Positions 1-5,524 of a stretch of 7,445 bases of DNA are shown here, piece after piece. A program made the position numbers and the translations under genes. This stretch comes from an uncultured Oscillospiraceae bacterium. GTDB taxonomy: Bacteria > Bacillota > Clostridia > Oscillospirales > Oscillospiraceae. How positions within the stretch are numbered: position 1 is the first letter of the stretch; every line of letters begins with the position of its first letter. The stretch lies in contig CAJUSE010000051.1 in assembly GCA_910588975.1 (NCBI GenBank), positions 1-7,445 on the forward strand, given 5' to 3'. The notes under the pieces were generated by a model. That model did no database searches and was not told the DNA's origin. It was given only the letters and a program-made list of their open reading frames with translations.

Positions 1-91
1 CCGTCCCCAGTTTCAGAACATGATGGCCAATCTCGGCTCCATAGATGTAATCGTAGCGAAAGAGGATTGTGTAATAATAGGACCAACCTGA
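1..91 (+). CDS. C-terminal end of an unrecognised upstream gene (partial)
   Basis: One frame is open from the window edge to a TGA at 89-91 and gives 29 residues ending in KEDCVIIGPT. The peptide has ordinary protein composition, with alternating hydrophobic residues (IDVIVAKEDCVII) that suggest a terminal beta strand. I do not recognise the family. Third-position GC is about 45% by hand count, lower than in the operon downstream, so it may belong to a different transcription unit. That fits the strong terminator at 242-297. A second frame is also open from base 1 to 176, but its translation is rich in Arg and Asn and looks non-coding. With so little sequence the call is tentative. Confidence 0.4.
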   Translation, partial: RPQFQNMMANLGSIDVIVAKEDCVIIGPT

Positions 92-117
92 AAAACCTTG
101 AAAACAAGGGCTTTCGG
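88..117 (+). other. Imperfect hairpin overlapping the upstream stop codon
   Basis: CCTTG (96-100) and CAAGG (105-109) pair around an AAAA loop. After a two-base internal mismatch on each side, CTGAAA (88-93) and TTTCGG (112-117) extend the stem with one G-T pair. The stem begins on the upstream stop codon. No T-run follows, so it is not a classical terminator. It could protect the 3' end of the upstream transcript or be a recombination or regulatory dyad. Confidence 0.35.
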
Positions 118-241
118 GGAGGTTCTCTTTGTTTCCTGACCCGAAACAGACAGAATGAAATGTCACTGAATCAATAAATATGCGTCACCGGGAAACACAT
201 AGGAGGGAAAGACCGGATAAAGAGTAACGGACTAAAAGCAG

Positions 242-297
242 GCGGTTGTCTGCCGTCAGGATGCAGCATTCCTGACGGACTGGACGGCCGCTTTTTT
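242..297 (+). terminator. Strong two-tier rho-independent terminator
   Basis: The inner stem is CCGTCAGGA (253-261) with TCCTGACGG (270-278), nine perfect pairs around a short loop. An outer stem pairs GCGGTTGTC (242-250) with GACGGCCGC (283-291), again nine pairs, two of them G-T, separated from the inner stem by a small internal loop. Six T residues (292-297) follow directly. This is a textbook intrinsic terminator for + strand transcription. It should insulate the operon starting at 442 from the upstream gene. Confidence 0.87.
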
Positions 298-302
298 GCT
301 GC

Positions 303-316
303 CCGAAATTATTCGG
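303..316. promoter_or_regulatory. Small dyad CCGAA-N4-TTCGG, possible operator
   Basis: CCGAA (303-307) and TTCGG (312-316) form a perfect 5-bp inverted repeat around ATTA, just downstream of the terminator and upstream of the operon. The position would suit an operator, but a dyad this short can occur by chance and no promoter elements can be placed beside it. Confidence 0.2.
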
Positions 317-426
317 CGAGGAAAGATTACATGGGAGAGGAGGTGGATGGAGCGTGGCGGCAGAAGAGGGGAGGTGAAGGATGACTGGTCAGATGGAAAA
401 GCAGAATAGTGAACAGAATGGAAAAC

Positions 427-434
427 AAGGAGGG
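427..434 (+). promoter_or_regulatory. Ribosome binding site that fixes the start of the DUF5688 gene
   Basis: AAGGAGGG lies seven bases upstream of the ATG at 442, ideal for a Bacillota ribosome. The frame is also open back to an ATG at 409, but that start has no comparable site, and the sequence after 442 (MDYKEF) resembles the usual N-terminus of this family. Confidence 0.8.
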
Positions 435-441
435 CGTACAG

Positions 442-1482
442 ATGGATTACAAGGAATTTATCGAACAAGTCAAACGGGATCTGCCGGGGAGGCTGACCGG
501 AGATCTGAAGGGGGCTTCGGTGGAGGACAGCCATGTGGAGAAGCTGCAGAACGCATCCTATGACGGCATTGCTATAAGGCCGGAAAATGGGAGCATGGGG
601 ATTTCCATGAGCATGGAAGGCTATTTTGCCGCAGTTGAGAACGGGACTCCCTATCAGGAAGTGATTGGTCAGATTGCGGAAGAGGCGGAGGAGAGCTATC
701 GGGACCGGCCAGTGGTACGTCCGGAGGACTATAGGGACTATGAAAAGATGAAGCCGTCCCTTATGGTTCAGCTGGTAGGGCAGGAAGGCAATGAGGCCAT
801 GCTGGAGAAAATCCCCTATCAGGACATGGTGGACATGGCGGTTGTCTACTGGCTGGATTTCGGGATGACGGAAGAGGGAAGGGCAACTGCCCTGATCACC
901 AACGGCCTGCTGGAAAGCTACGGCATCTCTCAGGAGCAGCTCCATAGGGACGCAATGGAGCAGGCGGCCAGAAAGCAGCCTTTCGAGATCAAGGGTATGA
1001 ACGAGATGCTGGCGGAGCTGATGGGGGGAGATGCGCCCATGAACATTGGCCGGGAGACGATGTACGTTGCAACCAATCCGAGTCGTATGTTCGGGGCAAG
1101 CGTGATCGCCTACCCGGATTTTATGGAGGCCGCCGCTGAGAAGATGGGTGGCGATTTTTATGTGCTGCCCTCGTCTGTCCATGAGACGATCCTTGTGCCG
1201 GACGACGGGAAAGAGATGGCGGCAGGGCTTCGGGCCATGGTTCAGGATGTCAACGAGGTGGAGGTGGATCCGAAGGAGCGGCTGAGTAACGAGGCCTACC
1301 ACTACGATAGTAAAGACAAGGTATTTGAACGTGCCGACCGCTTTGAGGAGCGGAGGGCGGAGAAGGAGAAAGGGTGTGGGGAGCGGTCTTCCGTTCTGGG
1401 GGAGCTTTCGGATCGGAAGAAGGAATGCTCTGAGAGGCCCAGAAAGGAGCCGTCCCACAAGCGGGAGGACATGGCGCTGTGA
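442..1482 (+). CDS. DUF5688 family protein
   Basis: A 346-residue soluble protein of unknown function, seen recurrently on conjugative elements of gut Clostridia. Family membership is judged from remembered hallmarks: an N-terminal MDYKEFIEQV segment, a central segment with PYQDMVDMAVVYWL (about residues 124-137), and the C-terminal stretch with FYVLPSSVHETILVPDD (about 237-253) followed by a VN...DPKERLS...YHYD segment. The last 50 or so residues are highly charged (Glu, Lys, Arg) and probably disordered. There is no signal peptide or membrane segment. It is the first gene of the operon and ends 13 bases before the initiator gene. A role in element maintenance or defence evasion is possible but nothing in the sequence shows it. 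The start at 442 was chosen from its ribosome site. Confidence 0.85.
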   Translation: MDYKEFIEQVKRDLPGRLTGDLKGASVEDSHVEKLQNASYDGIAIRPENGSMGISMSMEGYFAAVENGTPYQEVIGQIAEEAEESYRDRPVVRPEDYRDYEKMKPSLMVQLVGQEGNEAMLEKIPYQDMVDMAVVYWLDFGMTEEGRATALITNGLLESYGISQEQLHRDAMEQAARKQPFEIKGMNEMLAELMGGDAPMNIGRETMYVATNPSRMFGASVIAYPDFMEAAAEKMGGDFYVLPSSVHETILVPDDGKEMAAGLRAMVQDVNEVEVDPKERLSNEAYHYDSKDKVFERADRFEERRAEKEKGCGERSSVLGELSDRKKECSERPRKEPSHKREDMAL

Positions 1483-1495
1483 GGGAGGTGGGGGC

Positions 1496-2476
1496 ATGGC
1501 CGTATTCCGGGTTGAAAAGAATTCCAATTACACCACCATGTGCAATTACCATCTCCGTGACCGGAGCATTACGCTGAAGGCGAAGGGGCTGCTTTCTATG
1601 CTGCTCTCCCTGCCGGAGAAATGGCACTATTCCGTCAGGGGGCTGGCGGCCATCTCGCTGGAGGGAACCGACGGCATCGTGGCAGCTCTGAAGGAGCTGG
1701 AAGGGCACGGTTATCTGGAACGCAGGCAGAGGCGCATGGCGAACGGACGGATGGGAGAGACGGAATATACCATATATGAGGTGCCCAAAGAGGTGCCAAA
1801 AGAGCTGCCAAAGAAACTGCCTGAAGAACAGCCGGGCATCGATCTGCCTTATACGGAAAAACCGTACATGGAAAAACCGTATGCGGCAGAGCCGGAGACG
1901 GGTGCGCCGTATACGGTTCCGCCCCTGCAAATAAAAAAAGAGGGATCAAAGAAAGAGACAGAAAAGAAAGATTCCATGAAAAAAGAATCAAATAAAGGAA
2001 TGACAGAAAAGGAATCGTCAAAGAGAGGGCCAACCAAGAAAGAACCATTGAATAAGGGACTATCAATGAAGGACTCCCCCAAGGCCCCCCGAAAGCCCTC
2101 AAAAAAAGACCCAAAGAAAGATCCCGTAAAAGCCCCAATGAAAGCCCCTCTGGTTAAAGCCATATTAGACGTAGACGAACCTTCATCAGGTACAGAGGCG
2201 GAGGCAGGGAAGGAACAGAAGATCCCCCTTCTTAAGAAAAGGTACGGCTTATACCAGAACGTGTTCCTGACGGACGAAGATCTGGAGAGGCTCAGGGAAG
2301 AGTTCCCCTCTGATTATCTGGAGCGCATCGAAAGGCTCTCCGAGTACACGGCATCCACCGGAAAGTCCTATAAGAACCATCTTGCCACCATCCGTAGCTG
2401 GGCGAGGAAAGAAACGAAAAGTACAGCCGGGTACGGTCATGACAAGTATCGGTTCGATGAGGGGGAAAGCCTATGA
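1496..2476 (+). CDS. RepA-like replication initiator with winged-helix N-terminus (DUF6017-like)
   Basis: A 326-residue protein, probably the DNA-binding replication initiator of the element. Residues 1-22 (starting MAVFRVEKN) and about 17-95 match the N-terminal winged-helix region typical of these ICE proteins, including LKAKGLLSMLLSLP and the wing sequence before EYTIYE. Residues 96-221 are a low-complexity linker: four tetrapeptides of the VPKE type, then 21 phased pentapeptides rich in Lys, Pro and Glu. Residues 248-305 (YGLYQNVFLTDEDL through ATIRSWARKE) form the conserved C-terminal domain shared by such initiators and primosome-like proteins. The ATG at 1496 has GGAGG (1484-1488) seven bases upstream. 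An in-frame ATG at 1325 lies inside the preceding gene and is rejected. The gene overlaps the methyltransferase start by four bases. DNA inside the linker resembles an origin (see the repeat entries). Confidence 0.88.
   Translation: MAVFRVEKNSNYTTMCNYHLRDRSITLKAKGLLSMLLSLPEKWHYSVRGLAAISLEGTDGIVAALKELEGHGYLERRQRRMANGRMGETEYTIYEVPKEVPKELPKKLPEEQPGIDLPYTEKPYMEKPYAAEPETGAPYTVPPLQIKKEGSKKETEKKDSMKKESNKGMTEKESSKRGPTKKEPLNKGLSMKDSPKAPRKPSKKDPKKDPVKAPMKAPLVKAILDVDEPSSGTEAEAGKEQKIPLLKKRYGLYQNVFLTDEDLERLREEFPSDYLERIERLSEYTASTGKSYKNHLATIRSWARKETKSTAGYGHDKYRFDEGESL
1781..1828 (+). repeat. Four 12-bp tandem repeats in the initiator gene
   Basis: Units start at 1781, 1793, 1805 and 1817, with approximate consensus STGCCAAAAGAG. 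They encode VPKE, VPKE, LPKK and LPEE. The first two differ at one base (CCC versus CCA), and the others diverge more. They lie just before the 15-bp array at 1844. Confidence 0.8.
1844..2158 (+). repeat. Degenerate 15-bp-phased repeat (21 pentapeptide units), iteron-like at its 5' end
   Basis: A five-codon phase can be followed from 1844 to 2158 without a break, 21 units in all. Units 1-5 (1844, 1859, 1874, 1889, 1904) have DNA consensus aaaCCGTATACGGaa. Unit 5 holds the perfect palindrome CCGTATACGG (1907-1916), unit 3 the near-palindrome CCGTATGCGG (1877-1886), and units 1-2 the inverted pair TACGG/CCGTA (1852-1866). Later units become A- and purine-rich, encoding peptides such as KKETE, KKDSM, KKESN, KEPLN and KDSPK. 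Lysine occupies position 1 in 13 of 21 units. Bases 1931-2060 are about 65% A+T by hand count, unlike the GC-rich flanks. Phase is kept at the codon level, so protein-level selection alone could also explain it. Confidence 0.7.
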
Positions 2477-3051
2477 AGCCGTGCTGGGCCAAGAACGGAT
2501 ATCAGGTGATCTATGCGGATCCGCCATGGAGGTACAGTGCTTACTCCGGGAGGGCAAAGGGCAGCGCCGAGAGCCATTACCCCACTATGGACCCGGAGGC
2601 TCTCAGGGCGCTGCCGGTAGGCGCACTGGCCCATGAGGACTGCGCATTGTTCCTATGGGTGACGATGCCGTGCCTGCAGGAAGGGCTTCTCCTGCTGGAG
2701 GCATGGGGATTTTCCTATAAGACGGTGGCTTTTGTGTGGGTGAAGCAGAACCGGAGGGCGGACAGTCTGTTTATGGGACTGGGGAGCTGGACCCGCTCCA
2801 ATGCGGAGCTGTGCCTGCTGGCGGTCAGGGGGAGGCCCAGACGCAGGGACGCTGGAGTACGACAGATCATTCTGTCCCATGTAGGGGAGCATAGCAGGAA
2901 GCCGGAGGCAGCCCGGGAGAGGATCCTGCAGCTGATGGGTGACGTCCCACGCATCGAGCTGTTCGCAAGGGAAAGGGCAGAGGGCTGGGACGTGTGGGGG
3001 AATGAAGTGGAATCTGACATCTCCATGCCGGAAAGCCGAAACGGCGGATAA
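2473..3051 (+). CDS. MT-A70 family DNA N6-adenine methyltransferase
   Basis: A 192-residue S-adenosylmethionine-dependent methyltransferase of the phage/ICE MT-A70 branch, expected to methylate adenine N6 in DNA. The catalytic motif DPPW is at residues 16-19 (in IYADPPWRYS). Other family hallmarks follow: SHYPTM, ALFLWVT, a WGFSYKTVAFVWVK strand-helix, GLGSWTRSNAELCLLA, EHSRKPEAARERI, and a C-terminal VPRIELFARERAEGWDVWGNEV. The length is normal and nothing is missing. The start overlaps the initiator stop by four bases (ATGA), with GGGGG seven bases upstream, indicating translational coupling. No cognate restriction enzyme lies in the window, so it is probably an orphan enzyme that protects element DNA or marks its replication. 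The target sequence cannot be read from the protein. Confidence 0.93.
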   Translation: MKPCWAKNGYQVIYADPPWRYSAYSGRAKGSAESHYPTMDPEALRALPVGALAHEDCALFLWVTMPCLQEGLLLLEAWGFSYKTVAFVWVKQNRRADSLFMGLGSWTRSNAELCLLAVRGRPRRRDAGVRQIILSHVGEHSRKPEAARERILQLMGDVPRIELFARERAEGWDVWGNEVESDISMPESRNGG

Positions 3052-3069
3052 AAAGGAGAAAAAGGGCGC

Positions 3070-3909
3070 ATGGATGGAGCTGACAAGGGCCTCCAAAGGG
3101 AGGAAAAGCCGGAGGCGGCTTTGGCGGGCGAATACGTGGGGCCGGAGGGCCTGATGCACTGTAGGGTGTGTCATGCGCCCAGACAGTGCCGGATCCGGCT
3201 GTGGGACAGAGAAAGGATTGTGCCGTGTCTGTGCCGGTGTCAGGAGGAAGAGCGAAAGCGCAGGGAGAGGCAGATGGAGGAAGAGGAACGGCTGCGCCGG
3301 ATCAGGCATATGAGGGCGGTGGGCATTCAGGAAAAAAGCCTTGGAGGATGGTGTTTTGAGGTTGCCGAGGACACGACCAACGTCCGCATGGCAAAAAGGT
3401 ACGTGGAGAACTGGGAAAAGGTCAAGGAGGAGAACCTTGGCCTTCTGTTCTGGGGAGACGTGGGGACGGGGAAGACGTTTCTCGCTGCATGCATCGCAAA
3501 CGCCCTGATTGCCAAGGGGGTGCCGGTGCTGATGACCAACTTCTCCAAGATACTGAACCAGATGGGCGGGCTGTACTCGGAGGAGAGGCACCGGTATGTG
3601 GCTTCTCTGGCCGGGTTCCGGCTTCTGGTCATCGACGACCTTGGGATAGAGCGGAACACGGAGTATGCTCTGGAGCAGGTTTATTCGATCATCGACGAAC
3701 GCTATAAAACAAAGCTCCCGATGATTGTCACCACGAACCTGACCGTAGGGCAGCTCCGCAGCCCGGAGGATGCCGCCCACGCCCGGATCTACAGCCGGGT
3801 TCTGGAGATGTGTACGCCGGTGCATGTGGCCGGAGGGGACAGAAGGAAGGCCATAGGAAAGGAAAAGCAGGATCTGGCAAAAAGGATGCTGCTGGAAAGG
3901 GATGGATGA
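3070..3909 (+). CDS. DnaC/IstB-like AAA+ ATPase (helicase loader)
   Basis: A 279-residue AAA+ ATPase expected to load the replicative helicase at the origin opened by the initiator. The N-terminal region has a probable zinc cluster: C31-x2-C34, C40, then C53, C55 and C57 in a CLCRC motif. A charged helix (about 58-85) resembling a coiled coil follows. The ATPase core has Walker A GDVGTGKT (129-136), Walker B LLVIDD (185-190), sensor-1 TTN (221-223), and arginines in RIYSRVLEMC (239-248) that include the likely arginine finger. IstB of transposons is similar, but no transposase is nearby and the neighbours are replication and partition genes. The ATG at 3070 has AAGGAG (3053-3058) eleven bases upstream, slightly far. 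An in-frame ATG at 3154 would remove 28 residues but keep the zinc cluster. Confidence 0.92.
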   Translation: MDGADKGLQREEKPEAALAGEYVGPEGLMHCRVCHAPRQCRIRLWDRERIVPCLCRCQEEERKRRERQMEEEERLRRIRHMRAVGIQEKSLGGWCFEVAEDTTNVRMAKRYVENWEKVKEENLGLLFWGDVGTGKTFLAACIANALIAKGVPVLMTNFSKILNQMGGLYSEERHRYVASLAGFRLLVIDDLGIERNTEYALEQVYSIIDERYKTKLPMIVTTNLTVGQLRSPEDAAHARIYSRVLEMCTPVHVAGGDRRKAIGKEKQDLAKRMLLERDG

Positions 3910-3910
3910 G

Positions 3911-4051
3911 ATGAAGAATGCTGAGAAGGCTATGGAACAGACAAAAAGGCGGATTCTGCCGCAGGGTACGGCGGAGCGTCTGATCCGCTATCAGAAAGCG
4001 CTGGAACCGGCTGCTGTCTGCAGGAGAAAGGGGAAGGGCGGTGGCTGCTAA
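3911..4051 (+). CDS. Small basic protein between dnaC and parB, unknown function
   Basis: A 46-residue frame beginning MKNAEKAMEQTKRRILPQGT and ending in a Gly/Lys/Cys-rich tail (KGKGGGC). It starts one base after the dnaC stop and overlaps the parB start by 11 bases, so it fills exactly the gap between two firm genes. GGAAAGGG (3894-3901) lies nine bases upstream. An ATG at 3902, which overlaps the dnaC stop, is an alternative start adding three residues. Third-position GC is about 65% by hand count, close to the real genes. No domain is recognised. It may be a genuine small replication or partition accessory protein, or mainly a means of coupling parB translation to dnaC. Confidence 0.6.
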   Translation: MKNAEKAMEQTKRRILPQGTAERLIRYQKALEPAAVCRRKGKGGGC

Positions 4052-4904
4052 GAAGGCGGAACGGGTGCAGGACATCCCTCTGACGGAGCTGTATCCCTTC
4101 AAGGATCATCCTTTCAGGGTGGTGGACGACGAGGCCATGCAGAGAACGGTGGAGAGCGTGGCGCAGTTCGGGGTTCTGGCTCCGGCCATAGCCCGCCCCA
4201 GACCGGAAGGGGGTTATGAGCTGATCGCAGGGCATAGGCGGCTGCGGGCCTCCCAGCTGGCGGGGCTGGAGACGCTGCCCGTGATCGTCCGCCAGATGGA
4301 TGATGATGCGGCTGTCATTGCCATGGTGGACTCCAACCTCCAGAGGGAGACGCTGCTGCCCAGCGAGAGGGCCTATGCCTACAAGATGAAGATGGAGGCC
4401 ATGCGCCGCAGGGCCGGGAGGCCCCCGAAAGAAAACTCTGACCAAGTCGGGGAGAATTTATGGGCGGTCAACCGGGTGGCGGAGGATGCGGGCACCAGCA
4501 AGAGCCAAGTCCAGAGGTATGTGCGCCTGACGAATCTGGTTCCTGAGCTGCTGGAGATGGTGGACCAGAAGCAGATCGCCTTCGGCCCGGCGGTGGAGCT
4601 TTCATTCCTGACGGAGGAGGAACAGAGGGGATGCATGGATGCCATGGACTACGGGCAGGCGGCCCCGTCCCTTTCTCAGGCCCAGCGCATGAAAAAGCTG
4701 AGTCAGGCAGGGGCATGTACGCAGGAGGCCATGAACGGGATCATGGATGAGGAGAAGAAGGGGGATCTGGACAGAGTGGTCATCAGGAATGAGGTGCTGC
4801 GGAAATATTTCCCCCGTTCCTATACCCCGAAGCAGATGGAGGACACCATCATCCGGCTGCTGGAGCAGTGGCAGAAGAAGCGGCAGCGTGACCAGTCGAG
4901 GTGA
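4041..4904 (+). CDS. parB: ParB/RepB/Spo0J family partition protein
   Basis: A 287-residue ParB-type protein, a CTP-dependent DNA-binding clamp in characterised relatives. The N-terminal ParB/sulfiredoxin-fold domain covers about residues 9-105, with the nucleotide-box motif GHRRLRA (64-70) and the DSNLQRE motif (97-103). A helix-turn-helix follows (about 144-165, NRVAEDAGTSKSQVQRYVRL), then a helical C-terminal region ending in a very basic tail (about 270-287) likely used for dimerisation or DNA contact. It starts at GTG with AAAGGGG seven bases upstream and overlaps the small gene before it. No ParA or ParM gene lies beside it, so either the partner is elsewhere or the protein acts without an NTPase, for example as a regulator or replication accessory. 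The centromere site is not evident. Confidence 0.92.
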   Translation: MAAKKAERVQDIPLTELYPFKDHPFRVVDDEAMQRTVESVAQFGVLAPAIARPRPEGGYELIAGHRRLRASQLAGLETLPVIVRQMDDDAAVIAMVDSNLQRETLLPSERAYAYKMKMEAMRRRAGRPPKENSDQVGENLWAVNRVAEDAGTSKSQVQRYVRLTNLVPELLEMVDQKQIAFGPAVELSFLTEEEQRGCMDAMDYGQAAPSLSQAQRMKKLSQAGACTQEAMNGIMDEEKKGDLDRVVIRNEVLRKYFPRSYTPKQMEDTIIRLLEQWQKKRQRDQSR

Positions 4905-5016
4905 AAAGCGGCGGTGTGACCGGTTGAGCTGACAAGGGGGCAGACGGCAATCTGTTGGAGGCATTGAAGAGTCGAGACTGATCCATGGTTCGGCAGAGGA
5001 AAGGGAGGAATCTGGC

Positions 5017-5505
5017 ATGGGAGAGAAAGCAAACAAGAAAAGATGCCCTGCTTGCGCAGGAGGGGACATGGAGACGCTGCGGCGCTGTCTTGAGGAGCTT
5101 GCGGTATGTGTTCGGCACTGTGCCGGGGCGCTCTGTGCTGGGGATGTATCAGAGGATGCATCAGAGGACGAGGCGGTCTTGATGGCGGTTGCTGTTCCGG
5201 GAAAGGGCATTCAGGTCATGGACGTGGAGGAGTGCTTCGGGGCGCTGAGATGGTTTGGAGTTGACGACATGGAAGAAGACTCCCCGGTTCCGGGTCTGCG
5301 TATGGCATATGATAACCGGCAGATGCTGGATCTGGGAGGGAGTCGTTATCTGGCCGGGCCTGCCGTCCTCTACCGAAGGGATGAGAAGGGCGAGGAGGTG
5401 TCGGTGACGGCCGTGGACATCTACAAGGCTCGCCGGATGGCGGAGGAGAGGACCGTGGAGCTGTGTGCGGACGGGAAAGAGTTCCCGGCCCTCCGGCTGG
5501 ACTGA
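5017..5505 (+). CDS. Unknown protein with cysteine-rich N-terminus
   Basis: A 162-residue acidic protein that I cannot assign to a family. The N-terminus has C10-x2-C13 (in RCPAC) and further cysteines at 24, 31, 35 and 40 (CVRHC at 31-35), which could bind a metal. The rest looks like a small folded domain with MAVAVPGKGIQVMDVEE, ALRWFGVDDME and LDLGGSRYLAGPAVLY segments. There is no signal peptide or membrane helix. The ATG at 5017 has GGGAGGAA (5003-5010) six bases upstream. A second good start is the ATG at 5068, with AGGAGG (5058-5063) four bases upstream; it would remove C10 and C13 but keep the other cysteines. The gene follows a 112-base gap after parB and is followed 19 bases later by the next ORF. 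Codon use matches its neighbours. Confidence 0.75.
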   Translation: MGEKANKKRCPACAGGDMETLRRCLEELAVCVRHCAGALCAGDVSEDASEDEAVLMAVAVPGKGIQVMDVEECFGALRWFGVDDMEEDSPVPGLRMAYDNRQMLDLGGSRYLAGPAVLYRRDEKGEEVSVTAVDIYKARRMAEERTVELCADGKEFPALRLD

Positions 5506-5524
5506 GGGCGGGGAGGGAGAAGAT

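Larger units (their letters stand above)
92..441. other. Non-coding region between upstream gene and operon
   Basis: About 350 bases without a convincing gene. It holds the rest of the hairpin at 88-117, the terminator at 242-297, a small dyad at 303-316 and the ribosome site of the first operon gene. A good Shine-Dalgarno-like sequence (AGGAGGG, 201-207) has no start codon at a useful distance. A 15-codon ORF at 180-227 has no matching ribosome site. An ORF at 381-563 has a usable GGAGG but overlaps the next gene in another frame. I could not find a convincing -35/-10 promoter pair between the terminator and position 442, although the operon should need one there. Confidence 0.6.

Noticed and set aside
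180..227. 15-codon ORF in the intergenic region
   Set aside because: No ribosome site at a suitable distance, and a charged, unremarkable peptide.
1325..1495. N-terminal extension of the initiator frame back to an ATG at 1325
   Set aside because: It would overlap the DUF5688 gene by 158 bases. The extension is Arg/Gly-rich shadow sequence, and the ATG at 1496 has a well-placed GGAGG and the family's usual MAVFRVEKN opening.
256..1527. Long minus-strand open frame opposite the DUF5688 gene
   Set aside because: It runs through the terminator and opposite a gene with a good ribosome site and family motifs. Its composition (Pro, His, Leu, Arg) is what the antisense of a GC-rich third-position gene gives.
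1844..2158. CRISPR array
   Set aside because: The repeats are contiguous 15-bp coding units with no unique spacers and lie in frame within a protein gene.
2653..3825. 390-codon minus-strand open frame
   Set aside because: It is antisense to the MT-A70 and DnaC genes, both supported by catalytic motifs. No recognisable domain or ribosome site.
3070..3909. IstB transposition helper of an IS21-type element
   Set aside because: The ATPase core is similar, but there is no IstA transposase and no terminal repeats, and the N-terminal zinc cluster and replication neighbours fit an ICE DnaC-like loader better.
4985..5182. 65-codon + strand ORF starting before the cysteine-rich gene
   Set aside because: It is an Arg-rich shadow frame with a weaker start and overlaps the 5017 gene.
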